Assembly: GCA_016705365.1 (NCBI GenBank)
Contig: JADIYI010000008.1
Coordinates: 1,612,001 to 1,676,000, forward strand
Length of the DNA: 64,000 nt
DNA from: Gammaproteobacteria bacterium
GTDB taxonomy: Bacteria; Pseudomonadota; Gammaproteobacteria; Pseudomonadales; UBA5518
Reading direction: 5' to 3'
Positions within the stretch are counted from its first letter, which is position 1. Every line of letters begins with the position of its first letter. The notes below the pieces were generated by a model. That model worked only from the letters and a program-made list of their open reading frames with translations, made no database searches and was not told where the DNA came from. Shown here one piece after another: positions 17,326 through 25,934 of this stretch. Position numbers and translations under genes: made by a program.

Positions 17326-17745
17326 TCACTGGTAGACATTGGCTTCACGGCCGATCAGCACCTGTGCCAGGCTTGGCTTGCCCGATTCGAAGCTGCGCCT
17401 GACGGCCTTCGCGATCTGTTCCAAACGGTCGCAGAACTCGCCGTGCACGCCGCTGGTTTTCGTCATAACACCCGATCCAGTGGACAGCTATCACAGCATC
17501 GGAAACCAGCCCTTGTAATTGCTCGGATCGCCACCGGCCCTGGTTATTACGTCCCGTGCCGGGTATGCCCGGGGCAGGTAGGCCCCCGTGCCGAGTATCG
17601 CGAGCGGGCCACTCATCAATCAAGGCATCATTCAACAAGTGTTCTACCGCATCTGCGGTCTGCATTGCGCGGCAGCGAAGCACATCTTCAGAAACCATTT
17701 GAGTGGGATGGCCTATCACCATCGGCGGCAGCTTCCTGTACGAAG
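17326..17745 (-). pseudogene. Composite debris: TPP-enzyme C-terminus, KAS III-like N-terminus, unidentified fragment
   Basis: Three unrelated pieces lie head to tail on the minus strand. At 17326-17450 the frame GEFCDRLEQIAKAVRRSFES and then GKPSLAQVLIGREANVYQ-stop matches the C-terminus of thiamine-pyrophosphate decarboxylase/synthase enzymes. At 17491-17616 an ATG opens MSGPLAILGTGAYLPRAYPA, like the start of a ketoacyl synthase III, and stops after 41 codons. At about 17620-17745 a frame contains LPPMVIGHPTQMVSEDVLR, reminiscent of UGSC-type proteins (tentative). None is a complete gene, which suggests several deletions fused here. Confidence 0.6.
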
Positions 17746-17749
17746 ATTG

Positions 17750-18290
17750 GTGCGCGACCAGGTCGATTTCGGTGTGGAGGAGGCCGTACAGCTGGTGGTC
17801 GACGGGCGAGGCCTGACGGTGCCCGGGCACGAAGAGGGCGTTTCCCTCGGCGGCTGTCTGTTCGACAGGGTCCAGCCGCAAATGCGCATCTACAAGGAGG
17901 AGATCTTCGGGCCGGTGCTATGCGTGGTACGCGTGCGCTCGCAGCAAGAGGCAATGGCGCTGATCGATGCGCACGAGTACGGCAACGGCACCTGCAGCTT
18001 CACGCGAGACGGGGAAGCCGCGCGTTATTTCAGCGACAATATCAAGCTCAGCATGATCGGCGTGAATGTGCCGCTGCCGGTCACCTGCCACAGCTTTGGC
18101 GGCTGGAAGCGCTCGCTGTTTGGTGATCTCTACGCCCATGGCCCGGACTCGGTGCGCTTCTACACGCGCAGGAAAACCATTACCCAGCGCTGGCCGAGTG
18201 GCGGGTGCGCGAGAAGGCGACGTTCGCGTTTCCGTCGAGCGGGTGTGGTGGGGACCGCGATCAGGGTTCCGAACCGCTGGCGGAAAGTGT
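17750..18290 (+). pseudogene. mmsA C-terminal fragment (second copy)
   Basis: A decayed copy of the last third of mmsA. It retains FGPVLCVVRVRSQ, MALIDAHEYGNGTC and CHSFGGWKRSLFGDLYAHGP, then loses frame near 18206, where one G of a G-run is missing compared with the intact gene. It has no start and no catalytic cysteine region. Compared with the intact copy at 13386-14900 it also lacks two codons (PV) in the NVPLPV stretch. Similarity extends past the stop into non-coding DNA to about 18385. Confidence 0.88.
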
Positions 18291-18385
18291 GAGGTGCTTG
18301 CAAGGGCGAAAGCTGCCCGCCCACACTGAGCCATCACCCCTCTAGCGCAAGGACGCGCAGCCGATGCATGCCCACGGCAGAGGCG
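17750..18385 (+). repeat. Second copy of mmsA 3' segment
   Basis: A direct repeat of 14400-15035, same orientation, with scattered substitutions and small indels. It ends near a shared CGATGCATGC/CGATGCACGC sequence at about 18362-18371. Confidence 0.85.
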
Positions 18386-18588
18386 GTGTTGTGCCGAGGT
18401 GGGACGCGCAGCGAATTCGGGAGCAATATCGGTGCGGAGCCGACGTCAATGGCCGCCGGTGGACGGTCATTTGGGGCAGAGTCGCGATTCGACGTCGTAC
18501 CGTGACGGCTCACAACGGCTTGGATTCGGACAAAGAGGGGCTTCATTCTGCTTATACTTCATGCGTTGCAGTTCAGGAGTTGACCGTG

Positions 18589-19189
18589 ATGACCCAGCCC
18601 GTCAGTCGATATCCCGTGCCCGCGATCGAATCGATGCCGGAAGATCTGCGCCGGCGCGTTCTCGAGGTGCAGAAGTCAGGTTCGTGCCCAACGTGTTCCT
18701 TGCCTTCGCGCACCGGCCCGACGAATTCCGCGCCTTCTTTGCCTACCACGACGCGGTGATGCTGCGCCCGCCTTCGAGCCCGGAAGGGCTCAGCAAGGGC
18801 GAGAAGGAAATGATCGTCGTGGCCACCAGCGGCATCAACCAGTGTCTGTACTGCGTGGTGGCGCATGGTGCGATCCTGCGCATCCACGAGAAGTCACCGA
18901 AGCTGGCCGACCAGGTGGCGGTCAACTACCGCAAGGCCGCGCTCACGCCGCGCCAGACGGCCATGCTCGACTTCGCGATGAAGGTCTGCACCGAATCGGC
19001 GGCGATCACCGAGGCGGACTTCGCCGCGCTGCGCGAACACGGCTTCACCGACGAGGACGCCTGGGACATCGGTGCGATCACCGCGCTGTTCGGCCTCTGT
19101 CCAACCGCATGGCCAACCTCACGTCGATGCAGCCCAACGACGAGTTCTACCTGATGGGACGCGTGCCCAAGGCCAAGCCGGCGGCCTGA
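18589..19189 (+). pseudogene. Carboxymuconolactone decarboxylase / AhpD-like protein, two frameshifts
   Basis: AGGAG at 18575 precedes the ATG at 18589. The protein reads MTQPVSRYPVPAIESMPEDL, then one base is missing near 18681 (in AAGTCAGGTTCGTG) and the frame changes to FVPNVFLAFAHRPDEFRAFF. It continues through NQCLYCVVAHGAILR with the CxxC peroxidatic cysteines. A second indel (two extra bases near 19093) shifts to NRMANLTSMQPNDEFY and the stop at 19189. The repaired protein would be an intact 199-residue peroxidase-related enzyme. Both lesions are small, so this is either a young pseudogene or local sequence error. Confidence 0.85.
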
Positions 19190-19394
19190 ACGGGAGGTGA
19201 GGCCAGCCGCCGTGACCGCGGTTTGCGCGGCGGTGTGCGCCCGATCGGACGACCCCCATAAAAACCGCCGGAAACTGACGATCGAAGTGGTCCGAAAAAC
19301 CATAAGGCTTCGACCGAGGCCATTTCCCGATGAAGGATGGCCCGAAAAATCAGGCGGGTCACTATGGGAACCCGGTCAAATAGGTTATTTTGAA

Positions 19395-20133
19395 CCAAAC
19401 AGGGGTCCTTTTTTGTGCCGGTTTTGCACTCAAATCCTTCATGCCCATCCACAGATAAAGCGGTCAGTTCGTTCAGTTCTTCGTGATGGTTCCTGAAGTT
19501 AGAGGCGATGCCATCCCAAATGACCAGGATTGGTATGATCGGAGCAAATACGTAAGAGGAAGCGACTGAGTTTGATGGGAGATAATGTGGGAGTGTAAAT
19601 AGCCATGACGATCGGTGATAAAAGCGTATGCAGATGTGCCACAAGGAACGGTTTCACAATTCAAAGACCGCGATCGACGCCCTTTATTGACCGCATCCTG
19701 CAATATTCCTCTTGCCTGATCGGGTCTGAAATGGTGAAAGCTGGAGAACAGCGCACGTACACCTTGCAAATATTCCGGCACATCTGTCGCATCAACGGAC
19801 CGGGATTCAGGCAATCTAACCCCGGGGTTTTCTTATGGATTGTTTCAAAGGCAGGTATGTTGGGAAATTTGTCCGTCAGCATGACCTTCACCGCGAGTCC
19901 ATGATCTTGTTTGAATTGATGTTGCAACAATTGATTCGGCCCCGTGCCACCGGAACGCAGATCCACAGTGAGAGTCTGATCGGTTTTTCTCAACACATCA
20001 GCCAGCAGGGCCGTCGCGGGTTGATACAGATCAATACTGGAGCATCTGGCTATGGTAAAACTCCGTCATATAGTTTCGCGAACCCTGAGGAAACCAATTA
20101 ACGTCTTCAAATTCAATCGCGTACTCGTTTCAT
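19395..20133 (-). pseudogene. Class I SAM-dependent methyltransferase, heavily frameshifted
   Basis: From an ATG at 20133 the frames successively read EFEDVNWFPQGSRNYMTEFY, TLTVDLRSGGTGPNQLL (the SAM-binding loop), VKVMLTDKFPNIPAFETI and LFSSFHHFRPDQARGIL. Further on comes PIIPILVIWDGIASNFR. These occur in the order expected for a roughly 270-residue membrane-associated methyltransferase family, but in at least three reading frames with internal stops. The exact 3' end is uncertain. The region is visibly less GC-rich than the flanking chromosome. Confidence 0.7.
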
Positions 20134-20330
20134 GATGCGTCCTTGTAAGGCAAACACTTCCAGAATCTCCTCCGGAAGGATTGCTTGCGGTTGTTTCTTT
20201 TTTGTCGCGATTTCAGGCGTCGCTGCGTTCGTCGAGAAACGCGCACCCCGATTCCGGGACGCGAGTCGCCCCGATCCTGGATGAGTTACCTGAACTTGCG
20301 CGATGGAGTCCAAGCAAGAGCGCCAAATTC

Positions 20331-20600
20331 AAAGTCCTCGATGTGCATCGTCACGCAGGGAGCGCTTTGCTAGCGCCGGGTGGTCCCGTCGACACGGTGT
20401 CGAACCCGGCATCGGCCAGCGAAGCTGCGGAAACCGAGCTCGCTCGTCGGCTCGGGATCATGGATCTCCGCGGCGTCGACCAGGCGATCGTGATCTTCGA
20501 CCATGGATACCTCCGGCCTCGAGGCCTCGAAGACACTTGCGCCGAGAATGACGCCGCCGCTCGTTATCGCGACCGCACTCCGGAGCGATTCCCGATACGC
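20331..20600 (+). pseudogene. Amidohydrolase family 2 fragment
   Basis: An open frame reads KVLDVHRHAGSALLAPG with the HxH metal motif, then ETELARRLGIMDLRGVDQAI, then DHGYLRPRGLEDTCAENDAA and YRDRTPERFP. These match the first third of TIM-barrel amidohydrolases of the amidohydrolase_2 family. After about 20600 the similarity stops; no family segment could be found in any frame to 21056. No start codon or ribosome binding site is obvious. Confidence 0.6.
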
Positions 20601-21230
20601 CCATCCTTGCTCTCGACGCCTTCGGATCCTAATGAGGCGACGCGCCAATATCTCCTCATCGACCGGGACGATACGTCAATCCTAGACTCCGACATCGGCT
20701 CGAAACGCGGTCCGTCCCGTACCGTCGACCACGCTCGCGCCCCGAACGATCAGATTCACCTCGTTCATCGAGTCATCTCTCCATCTCGAGCCATGGGCAC
20801 ACCATCGTGTCCCACTTCGAGTTCAACGCCGGTCGAATGCCTGCCATCACTGCATCGTATATTGACCAACAACGCCCGGCGGTATTTTTCCCGCCACTCA
20901 ACCTGCCTTCGTCGTCTTGCCCCCGCGTACCGCGCTCCCTCGCTAAAGGCAAAAGAAGCCAGTCGTATTGGCTTCCTTTGCGGATCTGATCTGGTCGGTG
21001 GTCCGAACGGTCAACAGTGCCCTTTTTCGCAGCAATATGTGCGCAGCTGGCAGTAGTTTGAATTTGAGCAAACTGGAAGCGCCCTGAGTCTGCGGTTCGA
21101 AATGGCAACCGAGTGTCTTGCAACAAAAGATTTGGATCTGTGGAGGTGTGTAAATGCGATTCCATATTCTGCTTCGGGCCAGCCTGCTATGCTGCAGACA
21201 AAGGCGGGATGGCTCATGGGTTCTGGAAAA
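20601..21230. other. Unassigned degenerate stretch
   Basis: About 630 bases with short open frames on both strands, none with a recognisable family segment or a start supported by a ribosome binding site. It most likely contains further decayed coding sequence. Confidence 0.4.
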
Positions 21231-21442
21231 ATGACCGCGGATATTGCTAAATCCACCGTACACTGGGACGCCGGCGAAATGGGCTGTGGCGAGCTTCTTA
21301 TTGAGTGAAATTTCGGCTTCAGGAATTGAATCCGGGATCGGTCATGGAACTGATTACGCTGGATCCGGGTGCAAAACAGCAGATGCCAGCCTGGTGCCGG
21401 TTAACCGGTCATAAGCTGCTTTTTGCGGATCATCCAGCATAA
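21231..21442 (+). pseudogene. TusA-family sulfurtransferase, one frameshift
   Basis: MTADIAKSTVHWDAGEMGCG, then ELLIE, is followed by a stop created by loss of one T near 21307 (GAGTGAAATTT for GAGTTGAAATTT). In the next frame NPGSVMELITLDPGAKQQMP and AWCRLTGHKLL continue to TAA at 21442. The GEMGCGELLIEL segment occupies the position of the TusA cysteine-containing motif, and the DPGA...MPAWCRLTGH ending is diagnostic of the family. It is about 70 residues once repaired. Such proteins carry persulfide sulfur. It is immediately followed by a DsrE-like gene. Confidence 0.75.
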
Positions 21443-21469
21443 AATCGAAAACAGGCAGAGGAGAAATCA

Positions 21470-21825
21470 ATGAAAAAGTTTTGCGTTTCTTTGACTCACG
21501 CCCATGACAATGCCGATAAGGCAACGGTTAGCTTTTGTCATCGCCAACGCCGCGTTGGCTTCCGGATCAGGAGACTTTGGTTTCCTGAGTATCGAAGGTG
21601 AATCTGGCAATAAAGGGTCAAGCGGAAAGTATCCGTGAAGAAGGATTTGCCCCTTGAAGGACTTGATGGCAAGCTTTACCAAAGGAGGCGGCAAGATTTA
21701 TATTTGCTCTCCTTGCTTCAAAGCGAAAGCTTGCCGAAGACCAGGTCATGAACGGAGCAACGATGGTCGGTGGAGCCAAATTGGTTGAATTCCTGGCGGG
21801 TGGAACCCCCTCCATTTCGTACTGA
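21470..21825 (+). pseudogene. DsrE-family protein, multiple frameshifts
   Basis: AGGAGA at 21458 precedes the ATG. MKKFCVSLTHAHDNADKATV, then FVIANAALASGS, LVFLSIEG-like and PLKDLMASFTKGGGKIYICS followed by PCFKAR, and finally MVGGAKLVEFLAGGTPSISY-stop, appear in order across different frames. GGKIYICSPCFKAR holds the conserved cysteine region of DsrE/DsrF-like sulfur-carrier proteins. Restored length would be about 118 residues. At least three indels make it non-functional as read. It forms a pair with the TusA-like gene upstream and another downstream. Confidence 0.75.
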
Positions 21826-21839
21826 TGGCAGAAATTCAA

Positions 21840-22075
21840 CCAAAGAAAAGCTTTTGACGGCGGCAATCTGACTGCGGCAACGGTTTGCTTTTTTGCTCAT
21901 TCGTCGAATATAGACACTCTGGCTTCCGGGGATCTCCTTGAAATTTCTCCACTGAGAAATCTGTCCGGGAAGATTTGCCCATCCTGGTGCCGGTTAACCG
22001 GCAACTCGCTGGTAAAAGTCCACACCACGGACTCGGGATTTAAATTCTGGATTCAAAAAAGCGCAAGACCGGCCG
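21840..22075 (+). pseudogene. Second TusA-family fragment
   Basis: The frame reads NIDTLASGDLLEISPLRNLS, then SWCRLTGNSLVKVHTTDSGF and KFWIQKS, matching the C-terminal two thirds of TusA-like sulfurtransferases. The N-terminal part with the active cysteine is unreadable. GGTGCCGGTTAACCGG occurs in both TusA remnants (near 21393 and 21983), reflecting homology of the encoded WCRLTG. Confidence 0.6.
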
Positions 22076-22164
22076 CCAGTGGCGTCCTGGATATCGGCAG
22101 ATGCGCAACCTTGCAAATCAGAAAACGACAGTTTTTCAGCTGCGGACGACCCTGAGAAAAACGG

Positions 22165-23307
22165 ATCTTCTCTGCCCGCTGCAAGCCATGTCCGTTATGG
22201 GAGTTGGCAGCTGGCCCTTAGCCCTGACTGGTTACTGAACGGGCTGGACCTGCTTTTCCAGGAACTTCATTGATGAACAGCAGTTCCTCAATGGGCCGCA
22301 GACGCTGTTGAACTTGCGGTGGCCGCCAAGTACGAGCTGGAGTCGACTTTGTCACGGACGGAGAACAACGCCGCGACGCTTATTGCAGCTTTCGGACGGC
22401 ATATAAAAAACTGCCAGATGGTACCCTGCGCGACCTTGCAGCAATGGCTGATCATCCCGAAGACCTGGCCAAGAGCCTGACAGTGTTGACTTGCCGATGG
22501 ATCGCACGCAGGCAACCTGTATCACCGGCAAGCTCGCGTGGGAGTCCCCAGCGACCGTTTGGGAATTGCAAACCGCGCGCGCTTCTGTCAAAAAGCCTGT
22601 CAAAGTCGCATTGCCAGGACCTTATTTATTATCAAGGACACTTTGGCTTGACTGCTTGCGCATCAACCACGACTCGCAAGAGCAACTGGCTGAGGACGTC
22701 GCACGATACCTGCGCGCGGAAATTCAATCGTTCTGGAAGGCGAAGGGTCATCCCTGATTCAGCCCGATTTAACCAAATTTGACGGAAGGTAGTTTTGACG
22801 GCGGAAACTGTCAGAGAGAAATTCGTGCGGTGCGCTTTCGAAAGGCGAGTGCAGTCGACGAACTTTGCGTTCGCTCTGACCACCTGAGGAAGGGTTACGG
22901 GGATTCCCGCAGGGAAAATCGGGATGCGCATTTGCCGTGGTAACTGGTCCAAGGGATGAGTCACAGGCCTGAGCGGCAGTTACCAACCGCTCATTCCTGT
23001 CTCAAACAAACACCGGTCGGCTTCCCTACGCTTGAAGGAGCAACGACCCGGGCAGGAGATGTCTCGATTCTGGCACCACTTTGCGAAGATCACATGGTCG
23101 GAATTGGAATGGTCAATCAGAAGTCCACGGAAGTTGAATCTATCCCTGAGTTGGTTGATCGTCTTTGGTTGCGTGGAATATTTCCCATGGAGCGCCTCTT
23201 TTTTCACGCCCGACTGCGGGTTTGCCACATTCGCGCATCAACCTCTTGCTGCACGATTCAGCGCGGAAAAAGCCGAGTCACCTCGTTCAGGCTGTGAATC
23301 GGGTTAA
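22165..23307 (+). pseudogene. MetE-like (cobalamin-independent methionine synthase family) protein, many frameshifts
   Basis: Pieces in three frames occur in family order: SPDWLLNGLDLLFQE; PDGTLRDLAAMADHPEDLAK; TGKLAWESPATVWELQTARA; KVALPGPYLLSRTLWLDCL; EQLAEDVARYLRAEIQ; CRGNWSK; ATTRAGDVSILAPLCEDHMV; NQKSTEVESIPELVDRLWL; and NPDCGF-like TPDCGFATFAHQPL. These correspond to the C-terminal-type methionine synthase II barrel, about 370 residues in close relatives, with the zinc-ligand cysteine in PDCGF. At least six indels and an internal stop are present. It follows the TusA/DsrE remnants in the same direction. Confidence 0.75.
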
Positions 23308-23479
23308 ATAGCGGCGGGGCTGTCGTAGTCCCAGATGTCGTGTGGTGCGCCGATTGACGGTGCCGTCCCGGTTCGCCGGTGCTCGCACGCAGTGCCACAA
23401 TCGACGCCGATCAGCAATCAAGATTGTCGCTCGCCGCCGAAAAAATCGCTCGATGTGCCGCCGGTCGGCAGGAACACCA
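23308..23479. other. Short debris with quinoprotein-like fragment
   Basis: On the minus strand about 23310-23350 encodes GAPHDIWDYDSP, which resembles the HHDxWDYD motif of PQQ-dependent alcohol dehydrogenases. The fragment is too short for a firm call; the rest of the interval shows nothing recognisable. Confidence 0.35.
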
Positions 23480-24061
23480 GGTCACGCTTGACCGAACACC
23501 AGCCGCGGAATCGAGGCTCGCCCGAGCGCATCCGTCGCGGTCTGCTGGGCCGGCGAGTGGATCCAGCAGGGCCGGTGCGACCTGATCACGCAATGCTGCT
23601 GTTCAGCAGTTGTCAGGCGCCAGTTCTGGCAGGCCACGATGGCGCCGATGCGCGCCGCCGCGAGAATCAGCTCGATGGATTCGAAGCGGTTCTCCGCCAG
23701 CAGCGCGATGCGGTCGCCATAGCCGATTCCGCGTGCGCGCAGCACGCCGGCCAGCCGGTCGATGCGGTGCAGCAAATCCCAGCTAGTGGCTGCCGCCGGT
23801 CCATTCGAGAGCAATCTTGTCGCCGCGGCATCCAGCTTGCTCGCGGAACTGCTCGTAAACGGAGATCTCCCGGCACTGCGGATCGCGTCAGTGAGCGGAA
23901 AACCGGGTGGGAAGCGTTTCGGCGTTGCTCCGTTCGCTCATGGCTCACTGCGTGGCCGCCGAATGTTTCGCTTTCGCCCCGGCCCGGCACTCTCGATCCG
24001 GTGGTGCGAATACGGATGCATCGCGCAGGCGGCGTACTTCCTCGACAGTCAATTCGCTCAT
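23480..24061 (-). pseudogene. AMP-dependent acyl-CoA synthetase, N-terminal fragment
   Basis: The ATG at 24061 (GGAGAACGGTC before it) opens MSELTVEEVRRLRDASVFAP, which soon hits a stop. Further frames give SWDLLHRIDRLAGVLRARGI, GYGDRIALLAENRFESIELI and AARIGAIVACQNWRL, the classical first domain of acyl-CoA synthetases. The ATP-binding TSGTTG region and the C-terminal domain are missing, so this is a truncated and frameshifted remnant. It is distinct from the second synthetase at 27158-28746, which lies on the opposite strand. Confidence 0.75.
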
Positions 24062-24182
24062 GACCGTTCTCCAAAGCCGAAGATCGAACCGGAAGTGCCG
24101 ACCGCGCCTCACGCACTTTTAATAGTGTTCAAAATCGCATACTGGTCCGATGACGTCAAGCAAGGCGATCAAGGAAACCGGG

Positions 24183-24395
24183 GTCTGTCCCATCTGTAAG
24201 TCGGACCCGACGCCGGGCACTGATAAGGCCCGCTGATCACGGGCGCACTTGAGAAGGTGCGCTATGTCGATCCCGGTGTGGCGGAGGGCGCGCAACTGGT
24301 GGTGGATGGACGCAGTCCGGCGTTGCCGGTCACGAGGTAGGTTTTTCTCGGCGGTTGTCTGTTCGACCAGGTCACGCCCGCGCCGGCGAGGCCAG
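24183..24395 (+). pseudogene. mmsA fragment (third copy)
   Basis: About 210 bases matching the intact mmsA around 14315-14520, including CTGTCCCATCT, AAGTCGGACCCG, CCGCTGATCAC and GAGAAGGTGCG, with many small deletions and an in-frame stop. It covers an earlier part of the gene than most of the copy at 17750 and overlaps it only partly. Confidence 0.75.
24183..24395 (+). repeat. Third, most diverged copy of mmsA segment
   Basis: A direct repeat of part of 14315-14520 in the same orientation. Unlike the second copy it does not extend into the non-coding flank. Confidence 0.7.
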
Positions 24396-24509
24396 ACGCC
24401 TGACGAATGCCTGCCATTTCCGTTAAAGTGTGCACTGCTCGTGTTCCGGGAACATCCTGCCCGCAGTGCGACAAGCCGAACTCAGTAGCAGACATGGAGA
24501 TGCAAAGAT

Positions 24510-25089
24510 ATGGAACACCAACTTCCCGCACTGCCTATGCCAAGGATGCCCTGCCCCGCATATGTTGGCAGAAACCTTCGACTATCACTATGCCAAGCAC
24601 CATCAGGCTTATGTCACCAACCTCAACAACCTGATAAAGGGCACGGGGTTCGAGAACAAGTCCCTCGAGGACATCGTCAAGACCGCACCTGCCGGCGGCC
24701 TGTACAACAACGCCGCGCAGGTGTGGAACCACAGCTTTTTCTGGAACTGCATGAAGCCCGGTGGCGGTGGCGCCCTGCCGGCGCCCTGGGTGCCGCCATC
24801 GATGCGAGGTGGGGCAGTTTCGAGGAGTTCAGGAAGGCTTTCTGGCGAGTGCCGTGGGAAATTTCGGCTCGGGTTGGACCTGGCTGGTGCGCAAGCCCGA
24901 TGGGAGTGTGGACCATCGTCAACACGGGCGCCGCCGGCACCCCGCTCACGAGTGGCGACACCGCGCTGCTGTGCGTGGACGTATGGGAGCACGCTTTACA
25001 TCGACTATCGCAACCAGCGACCCGGGTTTGTCGAGACTTTCCTCGACAAACTCGTGAACTGGAGTTTCGCGCAAGCGAACTTCGCCTGA
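24510..25089 (+). pseudogene. Fe/Mn superoxide dismutase, frameshifted
   Basis: GGAGA lies before the ATG at 24510. MEHQLPALP is followed within about eight codons by an indel; the next frame reads PHMLAETFDYHYAKHHQAYV, then NLNNLIKGTG, LYNNAAQVWNHSFFWNCMKP, and other frames give SFEEFRKAF, SAVGNFGSGWTWLV and WEHA...IDYRNQRPGFVETFL. The metal ligands H (HHQAY), H (NHSFFW), D and H (DVWEHA) are all recognisable, but several frameshifts separate them. Restored length would be about 193 residues, normal for SodB. A strong terminator follows, so this was a complete gene before it decayed. Confidence 0.85.
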
Positions 25090-25136
25090 ACCTTTCCCGC
25101 GAGGGAGCGCGATGAATCGGCTGCGGAGCAGCCGGG

Positions 25137-25168
25137 CAAGGGGCCACCAGCGCGGCCCCTTGTTTTTT
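25137..25168 (+). terminator. Rho-independent terminator after the SOD remnant
   Basis: A perfect 9-bp stem CAAGGGGCC / GGCCCCTTG with an 8-base loop is followed by six T, 48 bases after the SOD stop codon. It is intact although the gene in front is not. Confidence 0.88.
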
Positions 25169-25523
25169 GGCGCCGGTGCATATTCGCGGTCCGGCGGCAA
25201 GATGTGCGGCAGCGCCGCCGCCATCAGTGCTAAACATCAGCCCGCGGCACCGATTAACCGGATGATCATCTTTTCGAATCGGGTCTCGAGGCTGACAATG
25301 CGCAGGTGGTCGCGCACGAGATCGTGGCAGCACCGTCAACTCCATGATCGAGGATATTGCAGCATCGCCGAAACTCGTGATAATCAGCGTGGTGCCTGCT
25401 GGTCGCACTCACGTCCTGCAGGGCGAGGTATTGTTCCGGAGGTGCACCGCGCGTGCCGCCGGCGAGTCGGCGGCGCCCAGGCGCATCACGCGGTATGAGT
25501 TCCATCCAGGGGAGAAATGACAA
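25169..25523. other. Unassigned gap
   Basis: About 355 bases between the SOD terminator and the DUF35-type remnant. No frame shows family character. Just before 25524 lies GGGGAGAAATGACAA, a good ribosome binding site for the following remnant. Confidence 0.4.
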
Positions 25524-25934
25524 ATGACCGAAGCATCGAGGATCAAGCCGCCGATGGGGCATGACAACGCGTGGTGGTGGGAAATGGCGCAGCAGGGCCA
25601 ACTCGGCATCCAGCGTTGTCTGGGGCTGCGTGACACTGCGCCACCCGCCGCGCCCGATGTGTGGCGAGTGCCAGTCGCTGAGTGGGATGCAGTGCAGGCC
25701 TGTGGCCGCGGAACGATCTGCAGCTTCCACGATACTCACCCATCCGCAGTTTCCCGGCTACCAGTACCCTCCGATCATCATCCAAGTCGACCTGGAGGAG
25801 GGTACGCGCGTGACCTCGCAACTGGTCGGCTGCGAGCCGGCGGCGGTGGATTTCGGTTTGCCGGTGGAGATGCAGATTCCTGAGGATGCCGGACGGCTTC
25901 AGTTGCCCGTATTCACGCTACGAGTACCGTCTGA
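25524..25934 (+). pseudogene. DUF35 OB-fold / zinc-ribbon acyl-CoA-associated protein, frameshifted
   Basis: MTEASRIKPPMGHDNAWWWE and GQLGIQRC in the first frame are continued in a second by TLRHPPRPMCGECQSL, and then by SFTILTHPQFPGYQYPPII-like and LEEGTRVTSQLVGCEP. The rubredoxin-like CxxC pairs and the OB-fold segment are those of DUF35 proteins that partner thiolase-like enzymes. At least three indels are present. It ends in TGATG overlap with the thiolase-like remnant, showing the pair was once translationally coupled. Confidence 0.75.

Noticed and set aside
19473..19996. Initial reading of minus-strand frames as transposase fragments
   Set aside because: Joined frames give the SAM-binding loop and LTDKFPN / FSSFHHFRPDQ blocks of a methyltransferase, which explains them better.
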